DNA of 41,954 nucleotides from Anaerolineales bacterium (GTDB lineage Bacteria > Chloroflexota > Anaerolineae > E26-bin7): the NCBI GenBank assembly GCA_004377365.1, contig SOHZ01000202.1:1-41954 (forward strand), given 5' to 3'. Under the pieces are notes generated by a model. The model was given only the letters and a program-made list of their open reading frames with translations, searched no databases and was not told where the DNA came from. Of this stretch, positions 40,165-41,954 are shown piece after piece. A program made the translations under genes and the position numbers. Within the stretch, counting starts at the first letter, position 1. Every line of letters begins with the position of its first letter.

Positions 40165-40995
40165 TCACCCTAAACCGTATTTCTCAACATGCTCCTTTAG
40201 GAACTTTAGGCCTTCCCTCGCCAGGAACTCGGAGGACTGGGTCGGTGGTCGCCACAACTTGATCGCCGCGGCCAAATCCGGGTTGACCGCCGGGAAGGAC
40301 TTGACGACCATTGGTCCTTTGTAGTTCGCATCCGCCAGCCCCCGGAATACCTCGTCCCAGTTAACCGTGCCGCTGCCAAGCAAGCCGCGATGGTTCTCGC
40401 TCATGTGCATATAGCCCAGCACGTCGGCGCTCTCAACCAGCGGCTTATAGAAGCCCTCCTCCTCGTAAAGCATGTGGTATGTATCGGCCTGTACCTTGAT
40501 GTTATCTGCGCCGATGGCGAGAATGGTCTCTTGGGTGTCGGCCAGCGTGTTGTACAGGTTACTTTCGTAGCGATTGACCACCTCGATACCTAGTGTGATG
40601 CCGCGCTTCTTGGCCTCCTCTGCCACCTCACCCAGCGTCTCGATCACCACCTGGCGTTCTCCGGTAAACTTTCCCAAGGCGAAGGCGATACATCCACAGA
40701 GGTAAGTTCCTCCTACGGCTTCGAGCTTCTCAAGCGCGCTGATGAGGAATTGCTTGGCTTTTTCTGGCTCTTCAGGCATATGAGCCCATTCGGGCAACAC
40801 GAGCGACCCCGTTGCCTCTATTCCGGCATCGGTGAGGGCTCTCTTGTGCGCTGCCGCATCGAACTCGTCGGGCTTCAATAGAGAGATCTCGATGAAATCG
40901 AACCCAATCTCGCCCGTAGCGGCAATCGCCTGGTTCCCCTTTTCCGTTGTCCATTCATCAATCCATAGGAAGGTATGTGCACCGTACTTGGGCAT
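40165..40995 (-). CDS. Sugar epimerase/isomerase of the tagatose-3-epimerase type
   Basis: The product has 276 residues from the ATG preceded by AAAAGGAGG. The TIM barrel of the AP-endonuclease-2 superfamily has metal ligands in GIEVVNRYESNLYNT near 141 (Glu), VQADTYHM near 173 (Asp, His), HMSENHRGLLGSGTVNW near 201 (His) and a final Glu region replaced by VVKSF near 230. ExxNRYE is characteristic of D-tagatose/D-psicose/L-ribulose 3-epimerases. The family moves the hydroxyl at C3 of a ketose, with manganese or magnesium. The final metal Glu appears changed (usual ESF, here KSF), so activity may differ. Confidence 0.83.
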   Translation of the reverse strand: MPKYGAHTFLWIDEWTTEKGNQAIAATGEIGFDFIEISLLKPDEFDAAAHKRALTDAGIEATGSLVLPEWAHMPEEPEKAKQFLISALEKLEAVGGTYLCGCIAFALGKFTGERQVVIETLGEVAEEAKKRGITLGIEVVNRYESNLYNTLADTQETILAIGADNIKVQADTYHMLYEEEGFYKPLVESADVLGYMHMSENHRGLLGSGTVNWDEVFRGLADANYKGPMVVKSFPAVNPDLAAAIKLWRPPTQSSEFLAREGLKFLKEHVEKYGLG

Positions 40996-41138
40996 GGCGG
41001 TCCTCCTTTTCCTTAATGACCTGGGCCACATAAGCAGTCAGTCTGCTCGCTCCCAAAGATGCTCAACAACGGGTGAGCCCCTTGTCCATAGCGAACCATG
41101 AGTGTGGCAGCGAGATTGGCAGATTCCCTTGCCGCTCG

Positions 41139-41954
41139 TTAGTAGACGCCGTACTCTTTGGTGACATCCCCCATTGCCTTTACATTCTCGGGCGGGACGT
41201 CGTCAAAACCGGCTGCGGCGTCCACCATTAGGCCGCCGCCCTCGCCGACGACATCAATGAGCTCTTTAACGTAATCTTTGACCTGCTGGACTGTGCCTGT
41301 ATTCAGCAGGGATAGTGGTACGTTTCCTGAGATACATGCAACGTCACCGAGGAGCTCCTTTGCTTTGTAGATGTCCACGGTCTCAAAGTGATAAAGCACC
41401 TTACCCTTAGGCACATCCACAAGGTACTCCAGGCGTGGTGTATAATCCCCTTCTGTGTACACGTATGGTATGACCCCCGCCTCATCCAATGCGAGTATTA
41501 GCTCCTTCAAAGTTGGCCAGTAGAAGGTCCTAAACTGCTCATCAGACATGAACCCTCCGGCACCTTTGTGGAGAGGTATCAGCACCATAGGGTTCCTAGC
41601 CTTCCTGGCAGCCCTTACCCCCATTTCTATTGCAAAGGGTGTCATTTTCTCAAGGGCTTCGAGCAGCTTGTCGGGTATTCTGAGCATATCCAGCATAATC
41701 CCTCTGGTTCCCCTGAGAGCATCCCCGATTAAGTCAAATGGAGCAAACGTCAGGCAGCCAAGCATGTTTGGATATCCCAACCCTTGGATCTCTTTATCAA
41801 ATATGCCGATAGCCCCGTACCACTTAACCAGCTCCTGCCCAGCTTTGACAAGTGAATCCAAGGCTTCGGCAACCTGCGGATCACCAAATGGGGCCAACAA
41901 ATCGAGCCCGCACGGCCACATCCCAGGTCGTAAGGGGAGCAGCTTCTGCAAGGG
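41139..41954 (-). CDS. Uroporphyrinogen decarboxylase-like (UroD/MtaA) protein, 5' end outside window
   Basis: The frame is open to the window edge, giving the last 271 residues. The C-terminal part of the UroD superfamily is recognisable by DEQFRTFYWPTLKELILAL near the middle, by the TEGDYTPRLEYLVDVPKGKV region, and by GNVPLSLLNTGTVQQVKDYV towards the end. In anaerobes many such proteins are corrinoid-dependent methyltransferases rather than haem enzymes; the ending GGGLMVDAAAGFDDVPPENV is of the MtaA-like type. Substrate and partner corrinoid protein are not in view. The N-terminus is outside the window. Confidence 0.85.
   Translation of the reverse strand, partial: PLQKLLPLRPGMWPCGLDLLAPFGDPQVAEALDSLVKAGQELVKWYGAIGIFDKEIQGLGYPNMLGCLTFAPFDLIGDALRGTRGIMLDMLRIPDKLLEALEKMTPFAIEMGVRAARKARNPMVLIPLHKGAGGFMSDEQFRTFYWPTLKELILALDEAGVIPYVYTEGDYTPRLEYLVDVPKGKVLYHFETVDIYKAKELLGDVACISGNVPLSLLNTGTVQQVKDYVKELIDVVGEGGGLMVDAAAGFDDVPPENVKAMGDVTKEYGVY

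Noticed and set aside
1-41954. CRISPR arrays, tRNA or rRNA genes, phage genes and complete insertion sequences
   Set aside because: No regularly spaced direct repeats, cloverleaf-like sequences, rRNA segments, phage structural genes or transposase genes were recognised by reading both strands. Short or divergent cases could be missed without software.

Overview
The window looks like a chromosomal segment of a Chloroflexota bacterium, probably of the Anaerolineae type and possibly a metagenome-derived contig. This is inferred from the style of the STAND ATPases, the tandem Ser/Thr kinase with a TolB-like propeller, the DUF5679-TopA fusion and REP-like 'CCTTCGGCTCCGCTCAGGACAGG' type repeats; there is no rRNA to prove it. 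Roughly the first 2.2 kb and the last 13 kb look accessory, and the middle is mostly housekeeping genes with islands inserted between them.

Left edge (1-2190): an integron gene-cassette array without an integrase in view. Three complete attC sites and a fourth half-site separate single-gene cassettes, all on the + strand: a CatA-like chloramphenicol acetyltransferase, a GNAT acetyltransferase and an unrecognised 158-residue protein. Each cassette's left core bases match the R'' core of its own attC, as expected for real cassettes. The array stops at the half attC, just before a zinc alcohol dehydrogenase.

Middle (2276-28552, mostly + strand): aspS with a clear promoter; a probable 6S RNA directly downstream of aspS; an MBL-fold hydrolase behind a long structured leader; a divergent double [4Fe-4S] protein; a TumE-like toxin remnant cut by a 429-bp MITE; rimM; dprA; an orphan antitoxin-like gene and a WD40 relic; a tandem-kinase membrane receptor; manC; topA-xerC-type recombinase-pepQ; a two-gene STAND ATPase pair overlapping mutS; mutS with repeat-derived inserts; a single-domain response regulator; a membrane protein; and an FAH-family hydrolase. 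The common dprA-topA-xer order is recognisable but opened up by about 5 kb of kinase/WD40/manC material, and the STAND pair sits between pepQ and mutS.

Right part (28790-41954, all - strand): carbon-catabolism genes. They include a B12-dependent diol/glycerol dehydratase whose large and medium subunits are fused, its small subunit, an SDR, a cupin, a xylulokinase-like FGGY kinase, DhaK without DhaL, a DapA/KDG-aldolase-like lyase, a second FGGY kinase, a Yellow/MRJP-type propeller (candidate lactonase), a tagatose/psicose-3-epimerase-like TIM barrel and a partial UroD/MtaA-like protein. A broken KDPG aldolase (eda) lies between dhaK and a small lipoprotein. Together they suggest oxidation, epimerisation, phosphorylation and aldol cleavage of an unusual sugar, sugar acid or polyol to C3 units, but the substrate cannot be read from sequence. 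The block 36.5-40.1 kb is visibly more AT-rich than its neighbours and probably arrived separately.
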